Source of the DNA: Straminergon stramineum
Lineage: Eukaryota; Streptophyta; Bryopsida; Hypnales; Calliergonaceae
Assembly (NCBI GenBank): GCA_963920665.1
Contig: OY987266.1
Coordinates: forward strand, 4,221,001-4,285,000
Direction: 5' to 3'
Length of the DNA: 64,000 bases
In this document: positions 1 to 10,650 of the stretch, in pieces
How the letters are laid out: every line of letters begins with the position of its first letter
Numbering within the stretch: position 1 is the stretch's first letter
Translations under genes and position numbers: made by a program
The notes under the pieces: generated by a model
What the model was told of the DNA's origin: nothing
Seen by the model: the letters and a program-made list of their open reading frames with translations, nothing else
Database searches by the model: none

Positions 1-626
1 TATTCAAATTTAATGATCTAGAGCTGAAATTTTGGTGGTATATTCCCACACTAGTTGGACATGTTCCATATGAGGGGCATCAAAAAATTCATCATTTTAT
101 GTCCTCCACGTTTGTGCAAACAAGCCAAAAAAGGGGCTCCATGGTGCATACATTTCTAAACATTAAAGACGGTTTCAAGTTCATTCTTTTGGTGAAATTT
201 CATCACCATCAAGTCTTTAAAAATTTCAATTTGTTTTTTTAATTTCACTATGATTAATTTTTTTAGAAATGAAAACATTGAAATACCCCTTTTCTGGGAC
301 ATGTACAATTGTGGGTAGTAAAGGGGTATTTCAACATTTTTATTTCTAAAAAATTAACCCTAGTAAAATATTTTTTAAATGAAAATTGGAAATTTTTAAA
401 GACTTGATGGTGATGAGATTTCACCCAAAGAATGAACTTGAAACCATCTTCAATGTTTACAAATGTATGCACCATGTAGCCCCTTTTTTGGCCTATTTGC
501 AAGAACATGGAGGACATAAAATGATGAATTTTTTTATGCCCCTCATATGGAAGTATGGAACATGTCCAACTAGTGTGGGAATAGACCAAAATTTCAGCTC
601 TAGATCATTAAATTTGGATATTCTCC
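1..626. repeat. Long foldback inverted repeat
   Basis: The first ~290 bases recur as the reverse complement in about 326-626, around a ~35-base spacer. The outer end reads TTTAATGATCTAGAGCTGAAA on the left and its complement near 590-618. The arms differ by scattered substitutions and small indels. The left end lies at the window edge, so the terminus and any target duplication cannot be judged. Two short open frames on opposite strands here are by-products of the palindrome. It is probably a foldback or MITE-like DNA element. Confidence 0.85.
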
Positions 627-2820
627 AATACTAAAAACAAAAAACAAAAAACGTATGACAAATTAGAGAAAATGGACTTTTAAATATAAAATGATATTTT
701 TTATCTTTTAGAAAATAAGGGATACAATTACAATCAAAGACATACATAAGTTTGAAGTTCATTGGAATCATGCTTCAAAAGTTATAGTAGAAGACAAAAC
801 TAGTTTGACAAAACTCTACCAAGAATGATTGGTCTTTCTTGCAATCACTCAAATATGCACAACTTTATCAATTTTTAAAATTAGAAACAACCATTGTTTA
901 AAGAAGAAACAAGTTGTTGCCGTTCATCATAATCCAAAAATATTTGCATTTTGAACTTTGAATTGCTCCCAAACATTTAAAACAACTTGGATTGACATGA
1001 AAACTTTATTACAATAAATTCACTCCAAGGGAGATCTAATGATTCTAATCCAATAAGTTTTATTGAATATGAAAATTGGATGAAAGAGATACAAGCTTCC
1101 AAAGTTGCAATCATCAAGATGGAGTTTGGTGAACCCCAAAGGGAACTAGTGAACTTTGAATGGCTTCCAAAAAATCAGTGTATCTTGGATTGATCTGAAA
1201 ATCCTACCACACAAACTAAAGGAAAGAATACAAATTTTTCCAATAAGTTTTATTAAATTTGGACATTGGATGCAAAAGTTACAACACTTCAAATTGGACT
1301 TCCAGTCTATGTGGGGACACTTTTAGTCCCCTTGAATGCTTAGGGATTAAAAGGCAATCTAGAAGAAGAAAAAACAAGTGTGGAAGGGACAATTACATGT
1401 TTAGAAGGGGCAACTTTGAATCCTGGCAAGGAACATGGGACCCATCGTTTCATAGATAAGGATTATAAATTCTTTTCAAAAGACCTGGGATTTTATTTTA
1501 TAGACATTGGATTCAAATTCATAAACATGAAATTAAATGATTCCATTCAATAAATTTTTTAGCACCTTCCTAAAATAGTGTCAAAAAGACATTAATCACT
1601 TATAATTGAATTTTTTTAATTTGTTAAAAAATTTCAAATTTTGATTACATTGATTTCTGCATTTTGATATTTTCAAAGTGAAAGTCTTTGGAAATTTTAA
1701 GTTTTTTAAAGATTTCATATTTTCTTTTTATAGTTAAATTTTTAGAAATAAACTAGGGCTCCACTTCACTCTTCACTACTATTGACAATCTACTTAAGAT
1801 TTTCATATTTTATTTAAGGAAAATATAAGAGATATAGTTCAAAAGGATGATGGTTGGGGGGAGGGGGTTTCTAGATTTTTTAGATTTTTTCACAAATATT
1901 GGAGCCTCAAAGAATGGTCATTGTTAAAAGCCTTGGAAAGTAGAATAAACCTTCTATTGTCAAGGCACTTTTGCACATGCACCCTCATTAAGGAGATGAC
2001 ATAAACCAACATCTTTGATGGAAAATGGATTTGCATTACCCGTGTAGGCATTTACATTTCTTGCAATCACCTACATTTAGTCCAAAACTTGATTAAAGAA
2101 AATTGTTGGGTTATAGGTTGGACTCTCACGGTTGACCCTTCTAATAGTGTTCAGAATCTAAGGAAAATGGGAGTCATGGTGATTGTTATTTTCTTATATA
2201 GGGATTATAATAATAACAATCACAATTGAGTAGTGATAAAATATTTTCTCCTAAGAATATTAAAGGTAACAATGCCAATTTTGTTAAAGTTGTGTGATTC
2301 TAGAGCCAATTTTTTTGACATCTATGTACATAAAGGTACTAACATCTCTAACATGTATGAATTTATACTCAAGACAGATATCTATGAAAGGTGACAAAGT
2401 AATGAAATATCATCAATTTAATGAAATCAATAATAGATGTGCTTTAATTTTATATTTATTTTGGTACATTGTCTTGGGATTGCTATTCTATCAAATGCCA
2501 AGGATATCATATTTGCATTTGAATAGGAATGTCTTCCAAATGATTTGACTTTTAGATTTATTTTGTAGGTGACTAAAATTATTGATTTTCACTATTTCAA
2601 GCAATAAAATACATGTACTATAATAAGTTAGGGTATAGTTGCAAATGCACCCTACTATCTAAAAAATATCTAAAATCTCAACAAATATAAATGAAGTATT
2701 CAATGAAGTTTCTAAGTTACAAACAAAGAAATTCAAATGAAATGTCTAGTTCCAAATGAATTCCCAATTGAGCTCTTGGTTAGTTCCAAGTAAAAAAATT
2801 AGATTTTGTTGATTCAATTC
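627..2820. other. Non-coding AT-rich stretch
   Basis: I find no coherent gene. Short open frames have no recognisable content. The stretch holds a decayed ~190-bp tandem repeat (listed separately). Two isolated TTTCTTGCAATCAC motifs, near 834 and 2050, look like solitary right ends of the GGGTGATTGCAAG family, with no matching left end visible. Confidence 0.6.
960..1335 (-). repeat. Degenerate ~190-bp tandem repeat, same family as 31.0-31.7 kb
   Basis: TCCAATAAGTTTTATT occurs at about 1049 and again at about 1239. TTGGATTGA-type motifs recur about 198 bases apart. Read on the minus strand, the unit (CAATAAAA then TTGTTGG, later TCAATCCAA) matches the tandem unit at 31.0-31.7 kb. This is a diverged, inverted outlier of that repeat. 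Confidence 0.6.
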
Positions 2821-2824
2821 TTAA

Positions 2825-3690
2825 CCCCTAAAGGACTAGCATGCATTTTTTGGCTACATAGCAATTTTGGGCAGGTACATATGACTAGATATTTGCATAT
2901 TGTTGGCCCAAATTTTAATAGAAGGTGGGTACAAGGAATATCTTCCACATGCACTAAATTTCTTGACATTTGGAAATATGAGTCAAAAGTTATGGCCTAA
3001 TATATCACTTTTTTTCGTAAATGGGCGGTTCATGTAGATTAGAAAAAGTCACTTTTTTCAAAAAGAAAAATTTGAAATTGGTTTTTTAGAGTTATATGTA
3101 GGGTTTAGGCTTTGAATCACTCCTTTTTTTTTTTTATCAATGAGTCAAAAGTTATGAGGATTTTTTGTTTACGGGCAATTATGGATTTTCTACCCTTAAA
3201 TAAACTTTAAAGTCCTTTATCTCACTCAATTTTTCATATTTTTGGAAAGAAATAACATCATAGGATGTAGATTGTTTATTACAACATTGCAACCATTGGG
3301 ATTGGCATTTTTCAATTCTATAATTAAATTCTTAATAATTTTATATTTTGAATCATTCTCTACTACTATCTACTCACTATTTTTTTCCTATATGTTGTAC
3401 AATTCCAAATGATTTGAATTTTTTCAAAGAAAAGTGAGCTTGTGAAAGTGCAGTTGCCATGTTCTTCACAAGGCCAAAAAAATGATTTCATGGGATTTGA
3501 ATGCTTATATCTTGTAGTCTAGGTGGTGGAAATTTCTGAAATTTTTAGCACATGTTCTCAAGTCAGCATACTACAAGACTCTACAGCTACATGTGACAAA
3601 AAAAGTTTTTTTCAAAAAAATTGTACTTGTACTAAAGATACCAATTTTGGAGCATTTTGGGTGAAAACATAGTCATAGAACTTTAGGGGG
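2825..3690 (+). mobile_element. Family D DNA element, copy 1
   Basis: Ends are inverted: CCCCTAAAGG on the left and CTTTAGGGGG on the right, each directly next to TTAA (2821-2824 and 3691-3694). Interior segments (ATTGGGATTGGCATTTTTC, GGTGGAAATTTCTGAAA) recur in the D copies near 36.0-36.8 kb and 43.6-44.4 kb. It has no coding capacity and is non-autonomous. TTAA duplication with CCC termini would suit a piggyBac-type element, but a TA duplication with an extra terminal A is equally possible. Confidence 0.75.
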
Positions 3691-3694
3691 TTAA

Positions 3695-5158
3695 AGATAT
3701 GCTAGTTGTAATTCTCTAGAAGATATGTTTTTAAAATTTATAAGAAATAAAACACAAAATATTAAAAGCTCCAATTTCTAAAGATTTTAAATTGAAAAAT
3801 GAAATAAGCAAGCAAATAAATTTTAAGCATAACAGATATTCATGTTTTAAAATTTTAATGTAAAATTGAAAGACAAAAAAAGGTCCAAGTATTGTATATT
3901 TTAGAATTTAAATCATATTTTTATATAAAAATTAAGACATATAATGAGGAATACATGTTCAAAACAAATAAATATCATATGAACTCTAGAATACAAAATT
4001 CAAAAATGAAACTTTAATCAATTCTTTTACAAATTATAGATTTTTGTATCTTATTTTTCAAAATTAAAACATTCAAATAAAAGAGATCAATGTCTTTTAG
4101 ACACTATTTTGGAAGCTAAGGTGCTCACAACTTTATGTCCAAAAAGTTGAATTCAATGTCTTTTGAAAAGAATTTATAACCTCAAATATTGTGTATGAAT
4201 GAATGTGGACCTATCCTTTCTAAAATCTTGTATCTGTATTCACTCCTTTTTAACCTGCAATCCCCTCTTACATAGGGATGGTCGCTCTTTCCACAACCAT
4301 ATTTGCCTTCTCTTCTTTATCTTGCACCCTTATCCACAATTGTCCTACCTCCATACTCAAAGTTGCCCCACCAACATGTGGTTGTCTTCTATAACCTACC
4401 TGAATTCTTCAAAAGGCACCCACCTATATCTTGAATCCATAGTTGCTCTAGGTGATGTGTCCAAAACCCTCCACATAATAGACAACAACATGCTATGTAG
4501 GATAATCAATGATAATTATTGTTAATTACTACAAGATAAATTAAAAATTAATTTTGTATTCTCACATTTAGTGTGATAGACACATGTCTAACACACACAC
4601 ACGACATGATATGCCAACTTGACATTAAAAACCAAATCTATGTCTAACTAGACAACACTATTAAAATCTAACAAAAAGTATAACAATTAAAACCATTGAT
4701 GTGAATAACTAGGGAATTCATTGTCAAGTTAATGATTTTTGGTGTTTATAAAAGAATAATGTACTATAATGGGAAATATTTCAAAATATGTCATGTATTT
4801 TTAGTAAATAATAATAGAATTAGAGTATTATTTAGATCAATTTAGACCGAATATGAAAGAATCATCTTGATTAGACTAGTAGATAAAAATAGTTTAGCCT
4901 TAGAAGTTGCAAAATTCTTTCAATAGCACCTTTTCTTTAAAGGCATTGTTTGCTTCTTCATTAGTAATCCTAAAATTTTACATTGACAATGTAAGAACAA
5001 AAAATATATGTAAAAAGTAGTGAGAATTTGTATTGAATACAATGCGAAAATACTGACTCAAAATTTAAAGTATTATAAGTCCCTCCAAACAAACAAGGTT
5101 CTTAGATAAATATACAATTGACTTCAATTCTTAAATGCCCAAGGCCTATTTTGAGCTA
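3695..5158. other. Non-coding AT-rich stretch
   Basis: No gene is recognised. A 108-codon open frame at 4199-4525 lacks familiar motifs and is probably chance. Near 5131 the motif TTAAATGCCCAAGGCC resembles a single terminus of a D/E-like element. Confidence 0.55.
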
Positions 5159-5161
5159 GAG

Positions 5162-6133
5162 CACTACAAGAGAAAGTGGTGTTTTAAGTATGGGTGATTG
5201 CAAGAAACACTATATATTTTTGGCTCAAAAAAACAATTTTTGGTCATAGGATTGGTAGTATGACGAACTACTATCAATTTCACGCGTCAAACTACACTTG
5301 TGAATCTCAACCGTCAATTTCGAGTGCTTGTAGATCTTATCTGTTGATTCAGTACTATACAATACTATGAAGTACTATAGACTACTATGGAGTACTATAG
5401 AAACCACAAGGAGCAAAAAATAGCAAAAAAGGGGTCTATGGACCTTTTTATTTTTAGTAATTCAAAAAAAATTCAAAAAATTCCTAGAAAAAAAGCCATT
5501 TTTGTAGACAAGCCTACTCTCACATTGCACCAAAAATTTCTTCAAAGAAAATTTCTCCTACCTAACAAGTGTATGCAAACAACAATCACTTTGGCCCCAT
5601 GTAAACACCTCATGCAATGGTTTCTAGCAAAAAAATCTTTGTCTCTCATTGGAATGCAAGTACACCTCCAGCTTCTCCAATTTGTGGCTTCTAGTTTGCA
5701 TTTTTGGGTACAACTTCGGCTCAACCCCCCCCCCCCTCCAAATGGCCTAGGTAGACACCCAATCAGGGTCACTTGAAAAATAGTAAATTAATTTTTAAAA
5801 AACAACCAGAAGTAGAAAATGTGTGAAACTTTTATTTGTGCCTTTATTCCAAATTTCAAGATAAACAGACTTACAATGCAAAAGTTATGACCAAAAAACC
5901 ACATGTCCAAGGGCAAGGGGACAAAAAAATAGGACAAGTGTTTCTTGCAATCACCCGTATAGTCCTAGACATATAGTCCTATAAGTAATGACTTTAAAGG
6001 ATGTTTTCAATAAAAATTTACTAAACAAACATGTATTTCTATTAAATTTTTATTGAAAACATCCCTTTAAGGTCTTTACTTACAAGACTATATGTCTAGG
6101 ACTATACTTAAAACATCCCTTTCTCTTGTAGTG
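5162..6133. mobile_element. CACTA-type MITE, interrupted by a second element
   Basis: The ends are inverted and begin CACTACAAGAGAAAG, the classic plant CACTA (En/Spm) terminus. They are flanked by a 3-bp duplication GAG (5159-5161 and 6134-6136), the length this superfamily makes. Without the insert the element is ~200 bp and almost entirely a hairpin: left sequence 5162-5191 plus 5961-6040 pairs with 6040-6133. It has no coding sequence, so it would depend on transposase from elsewhere. Confidence 0.88.
5192..5956 (+). mobile_element. GGGTGATTGCAAGAAAC element, copy 1 (nested)
   Basis: Perfect terminal inverted repeats start GGGTGATTGCAAGAAAC. The copy sits in the left arm of the CACTA MITE, flanked by a 4-bp duplication GTAT (5188-5191 and 5957-5960). 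It matches the reverse complement of 20270-21016 along its whole length, including blocks rich in AGTACTATAG and the phrase CCAATTTGTGGCTTC. The open frames at 5387-5776 (plus) and 5542-5772 (minus) are not conserved as proteins in the second copy, so the element appears non-coding. I do not recognise the superfamily. Confidence 0.85.
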
Positions 6134-6136
6134 GAG

Positions 6137-7131
6137 AAATAAAAAAATCATGAAAAATAACAATCTCGATTGAATTAATGATCTAAAAAATAAGAATAGA
6201 CTTCAAAAGAACATTTATGCAAAGCAAAAGTTTCTAAAATTAATGACTTAATAAGATTTTATTCAACTTAGAATTTTGTTGGCACTAAATTGTGGTGCCT
6301 TTGACATTTGGAAATTATTCTCTTAGCTTCACTCGTAAGGGATTGGACTTTCACATATAAACATCAAATGAACAAAAACATATCTCAAATCATGTAGAAT
6401 TTTGTTTTGTTCATCTTTATATTATTTCACCATCATTTGCAGAATATTGATTTTGAAAATGTTTCCTTACAAAAATCCTATAGTCAGAAGATACCAAATA
6501 ACTTTTTTTTACCCCCCCTTCAAAATTAGCTTGAATAGAAAAATTAAATGAATGTCTTTAAAATCATCGTAAATCCATAACTAGAACTTAACATTTTGAA
6601 CTTAAATGAAAATGATTTTTTTACAATTAATTAAAAAAAGTTTAAGCTTTCATTTGATTTCTTAATGGATAAAATATTGGATAATTAACCCCTAAAGGTC
6701 AAAATGTCTCCCATGAGATGATGAATAGAAAAAATGATTTCATCTCCTTGGAGTTGTTTTTTCATTCATTCAAAGTTTATATAGAAAGTATGCTAATTAT
6801 CCAACGCTTTCATTGTAAAAAATTAAAAATTCATTAATAAATATTCTATGAGTTTTTGAATTGAAGTATTCTATAATTATTTTCACTTAAAATAGTATTA
6901 TTAGAGGAAATTTTTAATATGTAATTGAAAATCCATGAAATTAATATTAGTTGCCTACCATTGTTTAACATATTGACTATTTTGCATTGAAATAAGCCTA
7001 CAAAAATTTCTCATAAAGTCTCCTCAAAAGAAAGACAACACCCATAGAAAACATGCCTTACTAAACCAAACCTTCAAATCCACATCAATTTTTACGAGTC
7101 ATGTTATGACAAGTCAACCCAAATATAGGTC
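6137..7131. other. Non-coding AT-rich stretch with one lone D-type end
   Basis: No gene is seen. At about 6687, TTAACCCCTAAAGGTCAAA matches the left end of family D, but I cannot place the matching right end. Confidence 0.55.
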
Positions 7132-7135
7132 TTAA

Positions 7136-8159
7136 TCCCTTAAGGACCAAGCATTCAAATTTTGAACAGTAGATGAACACAAATACATCCCAAGTACACA
7201 AAAATAATTTAAAATCCTAGCATTGATTTTTTGAAGATTCTTGTATTAGTTCTTTAACCCAATAAATGTATTTGATTATATTTTCACCAAAAATGCTCCC
7301 AAACTCCCATTTCTAGGACACTTACCAAATTTTAGAACCCCCACCCCTTTCGTTTTTGGACACATACAACTATAGGATCTTGTAGTAAGTTGGTTTAAGA
7401 ATATGTGAAAAAAAATTCAGAAATTTTCACCATGTAGATTGCAAGATGTTGGCATTTCAATTAAAAAATCTTTTTTGGGGCCCTGCAAAACCCAAGGTAG
7501 CTACACTTTACAAGGTCACATTTGTATGAAAAATGTCCCAAATGGTGGTGCTTCTTTGGATTCATACTTCAAGGAAAGTTGGCTACATAGGAAAAAAATA
7601 TTATGTAGAAAGAAGTAGAGAATGATTCAAAATACAAAATTGTTAAGAATTTAGTTATGGAATTGAAAAATATCAATCCCAATGGCTTTGATGTTGTAAT
7701 AAAAAATCTACATCCATTTTCAATTTATTTATTTAAAATCTATTGAAAATTGAATTAAAAAAAGGACTACAAAGTTTATCTGAGAGTAGAGTTTCCATAA
7801 CTACGCGCAAACTAAAATTCTTCATAACTTTTATCTCACTAATCAAAATGGAGTGATTCAAAGCTTTCCATGTATACACAAATCTAGAAGACCAATTTCA
7901 ATTTTTTATTTATGAAAAAAGTGATTTTTCAAGATTTTTTTGAGCTGCCTGGGTTGCCCATTGAATAATGAAAATGACATATCATGCACTAACTTTTTAA
8001 CCATATAGTCAGAAGTCAAGAAAATTGTTGCTCCCTAAAGCTAATCCTCAGGCCCATGTTGTGTGAAAATTTCAAAGAAAAGTAAATAAAAACTCCATTC
8101 GTAGTGAGTTGCCTGAAATCACTATTTTGCCAAAAAAACTCAGTTTGGGCGTTTAGGGG
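7136..8159 (-). mobile_element. Family D DNA element, copy 2 (inverted)
   Basis: TTAA borders both ends (7132-7135 and 8160-8163). The right end GTTTAGGGG and the left end TCCCTTAAGGACCAAG form imperfect inverted repeats. The reverse complement aligns through most of its length with 35918-36865, for example ACTCACTACGAATGGA, TTTGAAATTTTCACACAACATG and GGTTAAAAAGTTA. It has no open frame. It is oriented opposite to copies 1, 3 and 4. Confidence 0.75.
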
Positions 8160-8163
8160 TTAA

Positions 8164-9200
8164 CATTTATATGATATAGATTCTAGAGACTCTGATTTGT
8201 AAAATATTCTATAATTCTAAGGATACTTGTAACTTTTTTAGTTAAAAAAAATGATCCTTCAAAAATGACTTGAATAAAAAGAAGTAAAATAAATAAAATA
8301 ATTTAAGAATCACTATGAATAGAACTTCATTTTTTGAGCATAAAGACTTTATTTTTGTGAAAATCACAAATATTTAATCTACAATCAATTTTAGAGGGAA
8401 TTTTTAATTTTTGGCTTCAAATTTTATTAAAAAAATATTGGTTTGTATACTAGTTGATTTGACTGTATGGGTATGATCTATGGGTCATATTTTCAACTAC
8501 CAATTGAGAATCATTATTAAATTATTATTCTTAGTTGCATATTATAATACATCTTGACACTTTTGAAATTTGGACCACCCCTAGATAAGTCCTTCAAGAG
8601 TTAACCCCTAAGTGCCCAAAGTGTGTGTACTGAAATCCAAACCCTTCCAAACTCATTCCAATGAAACTGTCATCCAAAATGAGATCTATAGAAATTGACC
8701 ATTCTAATGGGTAGTAGAGGCAGGCTCAAAGTTGTGGGAAAAAGGGCAAATGATTTTATTGTATTGTTGAAAGGATTGTAGTAGCCAAACTTGGGAATCT
8801 TTCAGTTTTGGGAGGCCAAATTTGAGGCATTGGGGTGCTCGGGGGTAAAGCTTGGCCTAATGAGGCATTCTATCAAATAGGGTAGTCTTTGTGAATTCCC
8901 TTTCCAGTTCCCGAAATGAAGAGGATTGTCAATTTTGTCAGTCATTTTTATTACATTTTCTTCCTTTTTGAATGCATTCAATCTCAGAATGCCCTTGTAT
9001 GTGGAGTCATTGGATTGAGGATGATATTTTCTACATGTTTGGAATTTTCTTTGAGGAATAGGGATAGAAAATTCATCCCAAACTAGCCCTTGAAATGCAA
9101 CGGGACTCCTAGTTAAAAAAAGATCCAATTACTTGTGTCAAAAAAAGAAGATCAATTTCTGAAAGTAAATGCCAGTATCAACTAGTCCAGTGAATTCATG
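8164..9200. other. Non-coding stretch
   Basis: Holds an isolated D/E-like terminus (TTAACCCCTAAGTGCCC, ~8600). A 108-codon minus-strand open frame (8802-9128) shows no family motif and no clear codon bias, so I do not call it a gene. Confidence 0.5.
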
Positions 9201-9429
9201 GCCGGGGGGGATTGACCCCCTCGCTTGTCCCCAAGGGAAAACCTTGAAATTTTTTATCTGTCGTACATGACAAAATTTGCAAATTTTGAATTCATATTTG
9301 GAACCAAAGACCCCAAAATCGTTCGGAGTGGTGCCAAAGATAAATTAATGAAGCTCAAAATAGGGGGTCTTTTCTTTACATGCACCCCTAGAATGATTGG
9401 GGGGATGAATGAGGAGTCAATCCCCCTCG
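9201..9429 (-). mobile_element. Family C MITE, copy 1
   Basis: About 230 bp, with inverted ends containing ATTGACCCCCTCGC on the left and GAGTCAATCCCCCTC on the right. The core (GACAAAATTTGCAAATTTTG, GATAAATTAATGAAGC, a purine-rich block, TTTACATGCACCCCTA) recurs at 43.1, 52.2 and 63.1 kb. It is non-coding. It abuts a second copy in the opposite orientation (9430-10650). Confidence 0.75.
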
Positions 9430-9524
9430 ACCTCAATTCGGCCTCTCCCTTGACCCCTCCAAGTCATTCCATGGATGCAAGTAAAAAAAGAAGCCCTCTA
9501 TTTTGTGCTTGATTAATTTAACTT

Positions 9525-9888
9525 GGTGAAAGCCATGAGAGGCTGGGAAGGAAGCCCCCTTTAAATTAAAAAAACACATAACATAGAAATCAAAGCAAAA
9601 TGGGAGGCACAATTAAGTGCCAAGTCCCATCTCCTAAGGTACAAAATGGCGGTATCCATTTTGCAGCAAAAAGCGATTCCATGCTAGCTAAAGTATCCTT
9701 GTCTTTGTCTTTAACAACAGAGTGAAAATGTTTTCTAATAGCCATCCCTATGTGTAAAGTGGAAGTCCAAGTGGAAGTAAAAATTCTCTGGGAACTAGTA
9801 TCTTGATTCGCATATCGTTTACTACACCTATTAGTCCAAAGATGCCAAATGAGAAAGCTTCACATAAGGTCCCATGGCTGATTTTTGT
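9525..9888 (-). mobile_element. 5'-truncated LINE (non-LTR retrotransposon) tail
   Basis: A 364-bp insertion flanked by a perfect 14-bp direct repeat, GATTAATTTAACTT (9511-9524 and 9889-9902), as expected for target-primed reverse transcription. On the minus strand it carries the C-terminal end of a LINE polyprotein (next entry) followed by a short untranslated tail ending GGCTTTCACC, without a poly-A tract. It lies inside family C copy 2, so it is younger than that element. Confidence 0.82.
9590..9887 (-). pseudogene. LINE ORF2 C-terminal fragment
   Basis: Read on the minus strand, this is one frame of about 98 codons ending in TGA at 9590-9592. It has the tryptophan-rich spacing typical of the region downstream of reverse transcriptase in plant LINEs: LIWHLWTNR near the start, then KHFHSVVKDKDKDTLASMES, and WIPPF..LGDGTWH near the end. 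One in-frame TGA at 9860-9862 stands where a tryptophan codon is expected, so it is inactive. The reverse transcriptase core and endonuclease are absent through 5' truncation. The family assignment comes from motif pattern only. Confidence 0.7.
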
Positions 9889-9921
9889 GATTAATTTAAC
9901 TTACACACGTCTCGTAGCTAA

Positions 9922-10249
9922 GAGCATCCCCACCCGTCTTGCAAAACGGATGACTTGTTAAGAGTGCCTTGCAAAACCGCCCCACCCGTCCTGCAAAACG
10001 GATGACTTGTTAAGAGGACCGGCTTGCAAGTCGGCTGGGGTTGGCAAAACAGGAAAAGACAAGACCCGCATCGTTGGCGGAAGCTGTGCGCCTAAGATGC
10101 ACGATCCTCATTCGTGCAATTACCTCCCTCCTGTGCTAGTTAACAGGCTGTTGGTGGGGCACTCCCTTCCCAGCTGGCTTGCAAAGTGGATGGCTTGCAT
10201 TTTGCCAACCAAACCACCCTTGCATTTTGCTAGGCGGGTGGGGATGCTC
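9922..10249. mobile_element. Tourist/PIF-like MITE, GAGCATC family, copy 1
   Basis: Inverted ends GAGCATCCCCACCCG and CGGGTGGGGATGCTC are flanked by TAA on both sides (9919-9921 and 10250-10252). A TWA duplication with these ends fits PIF/Harbinger-type MITEs. It is 328 bp, relatively GC-rich, and holds internal repeats of CTTGCAAA(G/A)CGGATGACTTG. It is non-coding and was inserted at the GCTAA site of family C copy 2. Confidence 0.85.
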
Positions 10250-10530
10250 TAAGGGCGCGCTTACATGCTGGCTTGGTGGGCAAGCTTTGTACTAATTCAA
10301 GCAATAAGACGAAACAAGTCAAAATAGGCTCAACCAATTGTCTTGCCGGGGTGGGCAAGTGGGAAGGAGGAGTTGACGTTTCACTGATATATCGGTGAAA
10401 TGTCAACTCCTCCTTCCCACTTGCCCACCCCGGCAAGACAATTGGTTGAGCCTATTTTGACTTGTTTCGTCTTATTGCTTGAATTAGTACAAAGCTTGCC
10501 CACCAAGCCAGCATGTAAGCGCGCCCTTAG
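10249..10530. mobile_element. Near-perfect 282-bp palindrome derived from a family A MITE
   Basis: The two 141-base halves are reverse complements with almost no mismatch and no spacer; the centre is GATATATC at 10386-10393. Each half equals the left half of a family A MITE (GGGCGCGCTTACATGCTGG ... GGGCAAGTGGGAA ... TTTCAC.GATATC). The right half of family A is missing. This is an inverted duplication of one half pivoting on the family's central ACCGATATCGGT palindrome. The left flank TAA is shared with the preceding MITE. Its near-identical arms suggest recent origin or ongoing correction. Confidence 0.88.
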
Positions 10531-10650
10531 GGCCTTTGATTGCAATTATGAATTCGAAATTCGTAAATCTTATCATGCGTGGAAAATTTAAAAAACTCGG
10601 TGTTTTCCCGAGGGGCCGAGCGAAGGGGTCGGTCCACCCCGGCCGTACCA

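Larger units (their letters stand above)
9430..10650 (+). mobile_element. Family C MITE, copy 2, split by three insertions
   Basis: The segments 9430-9510, 9903-9921 and 10530-10650 join in order into one C element. They match the intact copy at 43.14-43.40 kb: CCAAGTCATTC and TTTTGTGCTT, then a GTAGCTAA block, then GGGCCT..GATTGCAA..ATGAATTCG, ending GGTCCACCCC. Subtracting the LINE, the Tourist-like MITE, the palindrome and their duplications leaves about 235 bp, the normal C length. Confidence 0.78.

Noticed and set aside
5387..5776. 129-codon frame inside the GGGTGATTGCAAG element as a transposase
   Set aside because: The second copy (20270-21016) does not keep the frame, and no DDE-like pattern is visible.
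8802..9128. 108-codon minus-strand frame
   Set aside because: No family resemblance and no supporting splice or promoter signals.
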